DNA from: an uncultured Ellagibacter sp.
GTDB lineage: Bacteria; Actinomycetota; Coriobacteriia; Coriobacteriales; Eggerthellaceae
Assembly (NCBI RefSeq): GCF_934617235.1
Contig: NZ_CAKTTZ010000048.1
Span: 1-19,248, forward strand
Direction: 5' to 3'
Length of the DNA stretch: 19,248 nucleotides
Part shown: piece by piece, positions 1 through 6,622 of the stretch
Position numbering within the stretch: position 1 is the first letter of the stretch
Layout of the letters: each line of letters begins with the position of its first letter
Position numbers and translations under genes: made by a program
Notes under the pieces: model-generated
Told to the model about the DNA's origin: nothing
Database searches by the model: none
What the model saw: only the letters and a program-made list of their open reading frames with translations

Positions 1-209
1 GCTCGCGCGCCCTTCCCGCCCGCTGTCGGGCATTTACGGTGGAGACGCCGTCTCTTTCTCAGTAAGGACATCGCTTGTTCGGCCCTGCATTTCTTGCAGC
101 TTGCTTGTAGCTGAATTGATATTCAGATTGTACTTGCGCGAATTGCAAGCAATTGATTCGCTTGCTATCTTTGCAAATCTAGCTCTCACCATGTTGTTTG
201 TCCGTTCAT

Positions 210-240
210 TTGATTTTGCTTGTTAATATATAGGTATACT
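210..240 (+). promoter_or_regulatory. Candidate promoter of the first gene
   Basis: TATACT at 235-240 is a good -10 hexamer. The best -35 is TTGATT at 210-215, with a long 19-bp spacer. Predicted transcription start is near 247, inside the palindrome at 245-258. The weak point is the spacer length. Confidence 0.35.
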
Positions 241-244
241 AACA

Positions 245-258
245 ATCGATATATCGAT
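245..258. promoter_or_regulatory. Perfect 14-bp palindrome at predicted start site
   Basis: ATCGATATATCGAT is its own reverse complement. It lies between the candidate -10 (235-240) and the ribosome binding site of the gene at 284, which is where a repressor operator would sit. No cognate regulator is evident, and chance occurrence in an AT-rich stretch is possible. Confidence 0.35.
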
Positions 259-283
259 GCATGTTTGAGAGGACTGACTTTTA

Positions 284-886
284 GTGGCTGAGTACAATGA
301 GACTGTTTTGAACCTTGCCAAGTCCTGCGTTTCCGACCATGAGACGCTTAAAAAGATTGCCGAAGCGCTTTCGAGTGGTACCCGTCGATCTCGTCAGCAG
401 GCCGCTCAGGTTCTGTCAGCTGTTTCCATCTCGGATGCTTCAGCAATAGCACCTTTCAATCAGATTTTGATCGATGCTCTTAATCGTCCCGAGGCTCAAA
501 CTCGTTGGGAGTGCCTCGATGCGCTCACTCGTCTTTGCGATGTGGATGCATCGCTTTGCTCTGATGCTATCGACGGGGCGGAAAATGCGCTCTTTGACGA
601 GGAAAGCGGACCGCTTCATCTTGCCGCAATGCGATTCCTTTGCAAGTTCGGAGCTGTTTCCGAGCAAAACTCCGAACGCGTCTGGCCGCTTGTCGATGAG
701 GGAATTCAATGCTGGCATGGTGACCTTGAGTTTCAGGACATGTTGAATTCGCTTGTCGAGTTCTCCACGGGTCATCTTTCCGATTCGGTGAAATCCGAGC
801 TTGCTGAGCGGATGCTTTTCGACTCGAAAAACGGCCGCGGTGCTTTGAAGCGTAAGGCGACCACCATCGTTGAAAACCTGTCCTAG
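284..886 (+). CDS. Helical, possibly HEAT-like hypothetical protein
   Basis: A 200-residue soluble protein with a GTG start at 284, preceded by GAGAGGA at 267-273, a usable ribosome binding site with a spacer of about 10. There is no signal peptide or membrane segment. The sequence reads as a string of amphipathic helices with short turns, for example residues about 20-48, 54-85 and 95-120. Patterns such as RQQAAQVLSAVS and QTRWECLDALTRL suggest HEAT/ARM-type repeats, a scaffold fold used for protein binding. Acidic Asp/Glu and Ser turns separate the helices. Codons are richer in T-ending forms than in the later genes. It lies 106 bp upstream of the isocitrate dehydrogenase on the same strand and could be cotranscribed with it. 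I do not recognise a specific family and assign no function. HEAT-like is my reading of the pattern, not a domain match. Confidence 0.75.
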   Translation: MAEYNETVLNLAKSCVSDHETLKKIAEALSSGTRRSRQQAAQVLSAVSISDASAIAPFNQILIDALNRPEAQTRWECLDALTRLCDVDASLCSDAIDGAENALFDEESGPLHLAAMRFLCKFGAVSEQNSERVWPLVDEGIQCWHGDLEFQDMLNSLVEFSTGHLSDSVKSELAERMLFDSKNGRGALKRKATTIVENLS

Positions 887-992
887 CCTATTTGCGCCGT
901 CGACTGCAATGTAACAATCGACGCCCCCTTCTATGCTTATCCTTGTTTCGTATTCGTCTGCGTCGCGTTTGCGATGAATTTGAGGAGGAACT

Positions 993-2084
993 ATGGCTCG
1001 TCATACGGTAACTTTGATTCCGGGTGATGGAATCGGCGTTGAAACTTCGGCTGCTATGCAGCGTGTCGTTGAGGCTTCTGGTGCCGAAATCGACTGGGAA
1101 ATTGCTGAAGCTGGCGCCCATTGCCTTGAGACTGAAGGCACGCCGCTTCCTGATTCGACCATCGAGGCGGTTAAGCGGAACAAGGTTGCCATCAAAGGTC
1201 CTATCACGACGCCCGTTGGTACCGGTTTTCGCAGCGTGAACGTTGCCCTTCGAAAGACCTTGGGACTCTACGTTTGCCTTCGTCCTGTTGTCTCCCTTCC
1301 CGGTGCTGGCGGTCGCTACGATGACGTTGACCTGGTCATTGTCCGTGAAAATTCCGAAGACCTGTACGCTGGTGTTGAATTTGAGGAAGGTTCCGAAGGC
1401 GCCCGCAAGCTAATCGACCTTTGCGAGCAGGAGGGCGCGGGCACTATTCGCCCTGATTCCGGCATCTCCGTTAAGCCTATTTCAATCACAGCATCGCAAG
1501 ATATCGTTCGCTATGCTTTCGAGTATGCGCTGAAGCATGGCCGTAAGAAGGTTACTGCTGCTCATAAGGCGAACATCATGAAGTACTCCGACGGTTTGTT
1601 CCTGCGCGTTGCGCGCGAGGTCGCCAAAGAATACGAGGATCGCGTCGAATTCGACGATCGCATCATTGACGCCTTCTGCATGAACATGGTTACCGATCCG
1701 TCTCAGTTCGATGTCGTGGTTTTCCCGAACCTTTATGGTGACATCGCAAGCGATCTTGCGGCGGGTCTTGTCGGCGGACTGGGCATTGCTCCAGGTGCGA
1801 ATATCGGGAAGGAATATGCGGTCTTCGAGGCTGTTCACGGCTCTGCTCCCGATATTGCGGGGCAGAACAAGGCGAACCCGACTGCGGAAATCTTGTCGGC
1901 AGCGATGATGCTCGATCACCTCGGCGAGCTTGAGGCTGCGGCTCGTATTCGCGCTGCAGTGAAGGAGGTTTATGCGGCTGGCGAGTGCCTGACGGGTGAT
2001 ATTCGCAAGCTGACGGCTTCCGATAAGCCTGCGTCGAGCTGCTCCGATTTCACCGATGCTCTTGTTGAGGTGCTTTCGAAATAG
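993..2084 (+). CDS. icd: NAD+-type isocitrate dehydrogenase (IDH/IMDH family)
   Basis: A 363-residue cytosolic beta-decarboxylating dehydrogenase, predicted to convert isocitrate to 2-oxoglutarate and CO2. The ATG at 993 follows GAGGAGGAA at 981-989. Family motifs appear in order: IPGDGIG (9-15); the substrate loop with S81, N83, R87, R97 and R118; RENSEDLYAG (118-127), which is IDH-like rather than isopropylmalate-dehydrogenase-like; catalytic Y125 and K192 (HKANIMK); and metal-binding aspartates D226, D250 and D254. The cofactor loop reads VHGSAPDIAGQNKANPTAE. D287-I288 occupy the place of Lys344-Tyr345 of the NADP-dependent E. coli enzyme, and A294 that of Val351. Acidic Asp plus Ile is the signature of NAD+ use. 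S81 matches the serine phosphorylated in E. coli Icd, but no kinase gene is nearby. Length fits the short NAD-IDH class. Homoisocitrate dehydrogenase is a less likely alternative. Confidence 0.88.
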   Translation: MARHTVTLIPGDGIGVETSAAMQRVVEASGAEIDWEIAEAGAHCLETEGTPLPDSTIEAVKRNKVAIKGPITTPVGTGFRSVNVALRKTLGLYVCLRPVVSLPGAGGRYDDVDLVIVRENSEDLYAGVEFEEGSEGARKLIDLCEQEGAGTIRPDSGISVKPISITASQDIVRYAFEYALKHGRKKVTAAHKANIMKYSDGLFLRVAREVAKEYEDRVEFDDRIIDAFCMNMVTDPSQFDVVVFPNLYGDIASDLAAGLVGGLGIAPGANIGKEYAVFEAVHGSAPDIAGQNKANPTAEILSAAMMLDHLGELEAAARIRAAVKEVYAAGECLTGDIRKLTASDKPASSCSDFTDALVEVLSK

Positions 2085-2129
2085 CAATCTGCGCTTGCGG
2101 TTCATCGTTGGTAATAGGACGGTAACGGA

Positions 2130-2162
2130 AACGTCTGGTCTCGGGTGGGGACTGGACGTTTT
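2130..2162 (+). terminator. Candidate terminator after isocitrate dehydrogenase
   Basis: An 11-bp stem pairs 2130-2140 with 2150-2160, nine Watson-Crick and two G-U pairs, around a 9-nt loop. It is followed by TTTTCGTGT, a short T tract. It lies 45 bp after the stop codon and just before the -10-like TATAGT (2167-2172) of the next gene. The poor T tract limits confidence. Confidence 0.45.
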
Positions 2163-2204
2163 CGTGTATAGTGGGGAAAATTACCTTATCAAGGAGGGAT
2201 TCGT

Positions 2205-4109
2205 TTGAAGCAATCATCGGGACTTGACGCTTTGCTCGAGGCGCTTAAGCAATCCGGCATGAACACCGATTCGTTCGGCTCGCCTTTTGGCGGCGGCTCT
2301 GATGCGGGCGACTCAAATGGGGCGGCCGATACGGGGTCTTCTCGCGGCTCGGGCGGGGCAAAGCCGCCGCATGTTGAGATGCCGCACATCGTCGAGAACA
2401 TGAAGTCATGGAGCAAGAAGGCGATTATCGTTGCGATTATCGTGCTCATCCTTGTTGTTCTCGCTGCCTATTGGTGGTTCCATCCGCCCATCAACATCCA
2501 CAGCGTTGACACGTGGTTCTTTATCGCCATCTTCATTTTGCTGCCGACGTTTTTGTTCTTCCGAGTGCGATCGGCCAACTACAAGGATGGGGAGGGTAAG
2601 AGCGGCGAGCGCAACGAGGGGAAGGCGAAGACGTTCAAGGTGCTTTCCTTCATTCCCGTCGCTGTTGCTGCCTTGGGCATCATCGGTGCTTTGATGTCGC
2701 TTTCCCTTTTCCCGGGCAATGCCGCGAAGTACGCGACGGTGCTCAATACCGTCGACCATGACTTCGCTTCCGACATCCAGGAAGTGAACTATTCCGAGAT
2801 CCCCGTGATCGACCGCGACTCCGCGATCCTTCTCGGCAATCGCGAGATGGGCTCGATTCCCGAGTATGTCAGCCAGTTCGAGATTTCCTCGCTCTACAGT
2901 CAGATCAACTATCAGGGCACGCCGGTTCGCGTGAGCCCGCTTGGGTATGCCGACCTGTTCAAGTGGTTCACTAACCGCGGCTCGGGTATCCCGGCGTATG
3001 CGCTCGTTGACATGACGACGCAGGACGCGCAAATCGTGACACTCGGCGATAACGCCATCTTCTATTCCCAGTCCGAACCGCTTGCGCGCAATATCGATCG
3101 TTACGTGCAGTTGAAGTACCCCTTCTACATGTTCGACGAGAAGTCCTTCGAGATCGACGAGGATGGCCACCCGTGGTGGATCTGCCCGGTGCAGAAGCGC
3201 ACGATCGGCCTGTTTGGCGGTACGACGATCGATCGCGTTGTGATGGTGAACGCAACGACGGGTGAGTGCACCGATATTTCGATCGATGAGGTGCCTGAAT
3301 GGGTTGACCGCGCGTACCCTGCAGAGCTTCTGATCGAGCAGTACAACTGGTCGGGCGCTTATAAGGACGGCTGGCTCAATAGCTGGCTTGGCCAGAAGAA
3401 CGTCGTGCAGACCACGCCTGGCACCGACGGAAACGTTGGCTACAACTACATCGCGAAAGACGACGACGTGTGGGTCTACACCGGCGTTACCTCAGCGACG
3501 GCTGACAACTCCATCGTTGGATTCGTGCTGGTGAACCAGCGTACGGCCGAGTCGCATTTCTACTCGGTCGCGGGTGCTACGGAGGAATCGGCAATGCAGT
3601 CCGCCGAGGGCCAGGTACAGAACTTGCGCTACACGGCGACGTTCCCGCTGCTCATCAACGTGGCGAATCAGCCGACGTACTTCATGGCACTGAAGGATAG
3701 CGCGGGGCTCGTGAAGAAGTTCGCCATGATCGATATCCAGCGCTATCAGAATGTGGCGGTCGGCGATACCGTGGCGGAATGTCAGAAGTCCTACGAGGCC
3801 CTTCTTGCGACGAATGGGGTTGACACGGGAGACTCTACGCCGACGGACGTGAAGCAGGCCAAGGGCATCATCGCAACGATAGCGCAGGCGGTTATCGAAG
3901 GGAATTCCCACTATTATGTGACGCTGCAAGGGGACGCCTCGATCTACGACTTCCCCCTGCCCGGTATGCTTGAAATCGTCGCCTACTCGGCAGGCGATGA
4001 GATTTCCTTCACCTATGTCGATGCTGGCACGACGGCTTTCCCCGCGCAATCTATCGACAGTGTGAAGGCGGCGGGTCCTGAACAGAAAAGTGTTGACATA
4101 GCTGCTTAG
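2205..4109 (+). CDS. Unrecognised 634-residue membrane-anchored protein
   Basis: The start is TTG at 2205, fixed by a near-perfect ribosome binding site AAGGAGGG at 2191-2198. Residues 14-52 are a Gly/Ser/Asp-rich flexible tail. Three hydrophobic segments follow at about 73-91, 104-121 and 146-168, with a highly charged Lys/Glu loop (122-145) between the second and third. Lysines before the first segment place the N-terminus inside, so the remaining 465 or so residues (170-634) are predicted to be outside the membrane. That part is beta-rich in appearance, with many Tyr, Thr, Val and Asp and few Cys, and includes WICPVQKRTIGLFGG (about 325) and a later MIDIQRYQNVAVGDT segment. No enzyme motif is visible. 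It has no apparent operon partner, since the rplJ promoter overlaps its 3' end. I do not recognise the family; a cell-envelope role is inferred only from topology. Confidence 0.85.
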   Translation: MKQSSGLDALLEALKQSGMNTDSFGSPFGGGSDAGDSNGAADTGSSRGSGGAKPPHVEMPHIVENMKSWSKKAIIVAIIVLILVVLAAYWWFHPPINIHSVDTWFFIAIFILLPTFLFFRVRSANYKDGEGKSGERNEGKAKTFKVLSFIPVAVAALGIIGALMSLSLFPGNAAKYATVLNTVDHDFASDIQEVNYSEIPVIDRDSAILLGNREMGSIPEYVSQFEISSLYSQINYQGTPVRVSPLGYADLFKWFTNRGSGIPAYALVDMTTQDAQIVTLGDNAIFYSQSEPLARNIDRYVQLKYPFYMFDEKSFEIDEDGHPWWICPVQKRTIGLFGGTTIDRVVMVNATTGECTDISIDEVPEWVDRAYPAELLIEQYNWSGAYKDGWLNSWLGQKNVVQTTPGTDGNVGYNYIAKDDDVWVYTGVTSATADNSIVGFVLVNQRTAESHFYSVAGATEESAMQSAEGQVQNLRYTATFPLLINVANQPTYFMALKDSAGLVKKFAMIDIQRYQNVAVGDTVAECQKSYEALLATNGVDTGDSTPTDVKQAKGIIATIAQAVIEGNSHYYVTLQGDASIYDFPLPGMLEIVAYSAGDEISFTYVDAGTTAFPAQSIDSVKAAGPEQKSVDIAA

Positions 4110-4120
4110 ACGCGTATTAT
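4093..4120 (+). promoter_or_regulatory. rplJ-rplL promoter
   Basis: A perfect -35 TTGACA at 4093-4098 and a -10 TATTAT at 4115-4120 are separated by 16 bp. The alternative -10 TTATAT at 4117-4122 gives an 18-bp spacer. Transcription should start near 4127, immediately before the L10 leader. The -35 lies inside the last codons of the upstream gene. Confidence 0.8.
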
Positions 4121-4125
4121 ATAAG

Positions 4126-4290
4126 GGCTGCTTTAAGAAGCAGTGTTAGATGGAATTGTTCCGCTGCCCAAGACAGCAGGTACCGAAAGGTTTAATCGCA
4201 TGCAAGTGCGGCCCGCCGAGGTGGTTAACTAAGCGTTGAGCTTTGACGACCCCTGCTGTCCTGTGACGGTGGGGGTCGTTTTCGTTTCTT
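4126..4290 (+). ncRNA. Ribosomal protein L10 leader (autoregulatory RNA)
   Basis: The 5' leader of rplJ carries the conserved elements of the bacterial L10 leader: a CCCAAGACAGCAGGTACCG block (4167-4185) and the TTAATCGCATGCAAGTGCG and GCCGAGGTGG blocks (to about 4224). An attenuator hairpin (4246-4279) follows. GACAGCAGG at 4172-4180 is exactly complementary over 9 nt to CCTGCTGTC at 4252-4260, which overlaps the 5' arm and loop of the attenuator, so the two pairings exclude each other. In the known mechanism, excess L10(L12)4 complex binds the leader and favours premature termination, matching L10/L12 synthesis to rRNA. Identification is from recalled family features. Confidence 0.88.
4246..4284 (+). 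terminator. Attenuator terminator in the L10 leader
   Basis: ACGACCCC (4246-4253) pairs perfectly with GGGGTCGT (4272-4279) and is followed by the T-rich tract TTTTCGTTTCTT. Its 5' arm overlaps the sequence that forms the competing 9-bp antiterminator with 4172-4180. It lies 70 bp before rplJ, so it is a regulatory rather than an end-of-operon terminator. Confidence 0.8.
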
Positions 4291-4348
4291 CGAACGCGGC
4301 TCCACCCCAAGGGGCGGAACTCGAGTTTGAGGAAAAGGAGGTGTACGA

Positions 4349-4870
4349 ATGCCCAACGCAAAGAATCAAGAGATGCTCGCCAACGTCAAGGCGGACCTCG
4401 ATGCTACTTCCGCAGTGTGGGTCGTGGATTACTGCGGCCTGACGGTGAAGCAGATCCAGGAGCTTCGCCGCAGCGTCCGCGAGGCTGGCGCTGTCATGAA
4501 GGTTTACAAGAACACCCTCATGCACATCGCTCTGGCCGACGCTGAGCTGCCGACGCTCGACGACATCCTTCAAGGTCCGAGCGCGTTCGTGTTCTGCGGT
4601 GACGATGTTGCTGCTGCCGCTAAGGCTGTCAAGGAGTTCGCCAAGAGCAACGACGTTCTCGAGATCAAGGGTGGCATCATGGACGGCGCTGCCGTTTCTG
4701 CTGCCGAGGTGGAAGCTATCGCTTCTCTGCCTTCCCGCGAAGAGCTCTACGCTCACATCGCTGCTGCTATCAACGGTGTGGCTCAGGGTCTTGCGACCGC
4801 CATCGCTGGCGTGCCGCGCGGTCTGGCTCAGGTCACCAAGGCTGTGGCCGACCAGAAGGAAGCTGCCTAG
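4349..4870 (+). CDS. rplJ: 50S ribosomal protein L10
   Basis: A 173-residue protein of normal family length that anchors the L7/L12 dimers to the 23S rRNA at the base of the ribosomal stalk. The ATG at 4349 has a near-perfect ribosome binding site AAGGAGGTG at 4335-4343. The N-terminal rRNA-binding domain is recognisable: DATSAVWVVDYCGLTVKQIQELR (residues about 18-40), then REAGAVMKVYKNTLMHIAL (about 46-64) and the GPSAFVFCGDD segment near 79. The C-terminal helical tail after about 130, ending VTKAVADQKEA, is where L12 dimers bind. Alanine codons are mostly GCT, the bias of a highly expressed gene in this genome. It forms an operon with rplL 84 bp downstream and is controlled by the L10 leader. 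No oddities. Confidence 0.97.
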   Translation: MPNAKNQEMLANVKADLDATSAVWVVDYCGLTVKQIQELRRSVREAGAVMKVYKNTLMHIALADAELPTLDDILQGPSAFVFCGDDVAAAAKAVKEFAKSNDVLEIKGGIMDGAAVSAAEVEAIASLPSREELYAHIAAAINGVAQGLATAIAGVPRGLAQVTKAVADQKEAA

Positions 4871-4916
4871 CATCAGCTCATGCGGCCTGAGAGATGCCGC
4901 GTAACGAAAAACATTC

Positions 4917-4935
4917 GGTCGGAACGATTCCGACC
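4917..4935 (+). other. Intercistronic hairpin between rplJ and rplL
   Basis: GGTCGGAA (4917-4924) and TTCCGACC (4928-4935) form a perfect 8-bp stem with a CGA loop. The following CCCTTTG is not a real T tract, so full termination is unlikely. A second small stem (4882-4886/4896-4900) precedes it. A role in RNA processing or in the L10:L12 expression ratio is possible, because L12 is needed in several copies per L10. Confidence 0.5.
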
Positions 4936-4954
4936 CCTTTGAAAGGAAACTAAC

Positions 4955-5329
4955 ATGGCTGTTACTCGCGAAGAGATCATTGAGGCTCTGAAGGAGATGT
5001 CCCTGCTCGAGGCTTCCGAGCTCGTGAAGGACATCGAGGAGACCTTTGGCGTGTCCGCTGCTGCTCCTGTTGCCGTTGCTGCTGCTCCGGCTGCTGGCGC
5101 TGCTGCTGCTGAGGAGAAGACCGACTTCGACGTCGTCCTCGAGGGCTTCGGCGACAACAAGATCGCTGTCATCAAGGTTGTCCGCGAGATCACCGGTCTC
5201 GGCCTGAAGGAAGCTAAGGAAGTTGTTGAGAACGCTCCTAAGGCTATCCAGGAAGGCGTTGCCAAGGACAAGGCTGAGGAAATCAAGGCTAAGCTCGAAG
5301 AGGCTGGCGCGGCTGTCACCCTCAAGTAA
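4955..5329 (+). CDS. rplL: 50S ribosomal protein L7/L12
   Basis: A 124-residue acidic stalk protein present in multiple dimers per ribosome, which recruits and stimulates translational GTPases. The ATG at 4955 follows GAAAGGAAAC at 4940-4949. The N-terminal dimerisation helices occupy residues 1-30 (EIIEALKEMSLLEASELVKD). An Ala/Pro/Val-rich flexible hinge covers about 35-53. The globular C-terminal domain starts at EKTDFDVVL and carries the conserved KIAVIKVVREITGLGLKEAK factor-binding helix and the GAAVTLK end. Length is usual for the family. GCT alanine codons dominate, as in rplJ. It is second in the rplJ operon, with a strong terminator 29 bp after the stop. Confidence 0.98.
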   Translation: MAVTREEIIEALKEMSLLEASELVKDIEETFGVSAAAPVAVAAAPAAGAAAAEEKTDFDVVLEGFGDNKIAVIKVVREITGLGLKEAKEVVENAPKAIQEGVAKDKAEEIKAKLEEAGAAVTLK

Positions 5330-5357
5330 CTCGACTCTTTTAGATTCGCAGTTAGAG

Positions 5358-5384
5358 AGACCCTCCTTCGGGAGGGTCTTTTTT
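5358..5384 (+). terminator. Intrinsic terminator of the rplJ-rplL operon
   Basis: AGACCCTCC (5358-5366) and GGAGGGTCT (5371-5379) form a perfect 9-bp stem closed by a TTCG tetraloop. The tract TTTTT follows directly at 5380-5384. This is a textbook rho-independent terminator. Confidence 0.95.
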
Positions 5385-5519
5385 ATGCGAGGAGAAGGGG
5401 GAATGCGCGACCTCGGGGCGAGGCCTACGACGATGTCGGGGGAGGTTTACGACGCGAGAGCACCTCGCTCGAACCCGAGCGCCCGCCTTCGATGGGGGTG
5501 ATTCCCCTGAAGGTCGATC

Positions 5520-6296
5520 TTACTCCATGATGCCAAGCTGGAAGGCGCGCATGAGCACCATTGCCGCGCGTTCGCGCTTGACGTCTTCGCCGGGGCGCAG
5601 GTACTTGCCGTCGGGCTCGTTGTAACCTGAGACGAGGCCTCTTCCATGGGCCCATGCGAGGGCTCGATATGACCACTCGCTCGCTTCGGCGCCGTCGACG
5701 AAGGCGGACAGGTCTCCTTCTGCCGCGGGGTCGTTTATGGAGGCATAGGTGCGCGCGATGATGGTCATCATCTGCTCGAAGGAGACGGGTTTGTCGGCAG
5801 CGAAGTCGAACGTGCCATCTGGCTGCGCAAAGCCGGTGATGATGCCTTCCCTGACAGCCCAGTTGGCGGCTGCGGTGTAGTACATGCCGTCGGCCGAACC
5901 CGAGATTCCCGTCGTGTCGACGGCTGTCGTGGCGTCGTACGCGGCGTACTCGTCGGGGCAAGCGTTGCGCCACAGGATCGTAGCCAGCTGCGCGCGGGTG
6001 AGCGTGTCGCCTACGCCGAAAAGTCCCGTTTTGGGGCCGTCGGTGTAGCCGGTGATGAGGCCCTTGCTCGCGACGAAGGTCACCGCGTCGCCGTACCAGT
6101 CGGCATAGTTCACGTCGGGGAATTCGGGTGCGGGATTTTCGATGGTCGGGGTTTGGCCCGCCGGATTGCCCCTTTCCGCTCGGACGTCGTTGGCGAACCC
6201 CGTGGCGGGGCACATGCTCATGACGAGCAGAAGCGAGAGCGCTGAGGCGCCGATTTTCGCAAGGGGTCGGGCGTGGATGCCATTCTTTTTCAACAT
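5520..6296 (-). CDS. Secreted three-SLH-domain surface protein
   Basis: I place the start at the ATG at 6296-6294, giving 258 residues. It has AGGAGC at 6302-6307 on the same strand and begins with a signal peptide: basic MLKKNGIHARPLAK, a hydrophobic core at 16-28, and a likely cut after GFA near residue 35. An upstream in-frame ATG at 6410 would bury this signal peptide and is rejected. Three S-layer homology domains fill the mature protein, at about 59-113, 127-185 and 197-255. Each shows the FxDV/W-Y-A start, a G-(L/I)-(I/V)-(T/S)-G-(Y/F) turn and an L/V-x-R/E-x-A/M motif. SLH trimers bind pyruvylated secondary wall polymer. No other domain is present, so it may be a small wall-anchored adaptor or structural protein. 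It is divergent from the LuxR-type gene. No clear promoter was found. Confidence 0.9.
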   Translation of the reverse strand: MLKKNGIHARPLAKIGASALSLLLVMSMCPATGFANDVRAERGNPAGQTPTIENPAPEFPDVNYADWYGDAVTFVASKGLITGYTDGPKTGLFGVGDTLTRAQLATILWRNACPDEYAAYDATTAVDTTGISGSADGMYYTAAANWAVREGIITGFAQPDGTFDFAADKPVSFEQMMTIIARTYASINDPAAEGDLSAFVDGAEASEWSYRALAWAHGRGLVSGYNEPDGKYLRPGEDVKRERAAMVLMRAFQLGIME

Positions 6297-6576
6297 GATC
6301 GCTCCTATCTTGAAACGTGCGCGTGCAAGATCCTTCCCATCCATCATCGAGCTTGCCTTGTCTGCCGCCTGTCGTGAAGGTTCGTCTATGCGAACCAGGT
6401 GTGCATGCAAGGCTCTGAACTGGTGTAACTCGAAATTGCGAAAATCGATATAAGGGAAGGTCGATCAATCCCGCTAAGTGTCTCGATAATTCGGGGACTA
6501 AGGAATACGGCGGGCGGTTAATGAAAGCCAGTCATGGGATAGGGGCATGCTCCTTCTTAGGCGAGCGACTTGCCAT

Positions 6577-6585
6577 TGGTATAAT
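6577..6585 (+). promoter_or_regulatory. Extended -10 promoter of the LuxR-type gene
   Basis: TGGTATAAT places a TG one base before a perfect TATAAT (6580-6585), the extended -10 form that needs little -35 contact. The -35 region is poor (TTAGGC at 6557-6562, 17-bp spacer). Transcription would begin near 6592, which excludes the upstream ATG at 6521 as the start of the gene. Confidence 0.6.
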
Positions 6586-6622
6586 GGGGGCAGTTTTCAA
6601 TTGTCGTCTAGCTCAGGAGCCC

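Larger units (their letters stand above)
1..283. other. 5' noncoding region, AT-rich toward the first gene
   Basis: No convincing gene is seen here. Two small hairpins stand near the edge: arms 18-22/27-31 (GCCCG/CGGGC) and 42-46/50-54 (GAGAC/GTCTC). The second is followed by TTTCTC, so it could be the weak terminator of a gene outside the window, but this is uncertain. From about 110 to 265 the sequence is clearly more AT-rich than the rest of the window and holds the candidate promoter and palindrome listed separately. Confidence 0.5.

Noticed and set aside
5385..5519. Hairpin 5466-5471/5476-5481 (CGCTCG/CGAGCG) as terminator of the SLH gene
   Set aside because: The stem is only 6 bp and no T tract follows on the minus strand, so it is too weak to annotate.
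6297..6410. Longer start for the SLH protein
   Set aside because: It would place 38 residues before a clear signal peptide that has its own AGGAG-preceded ATG at 6296.
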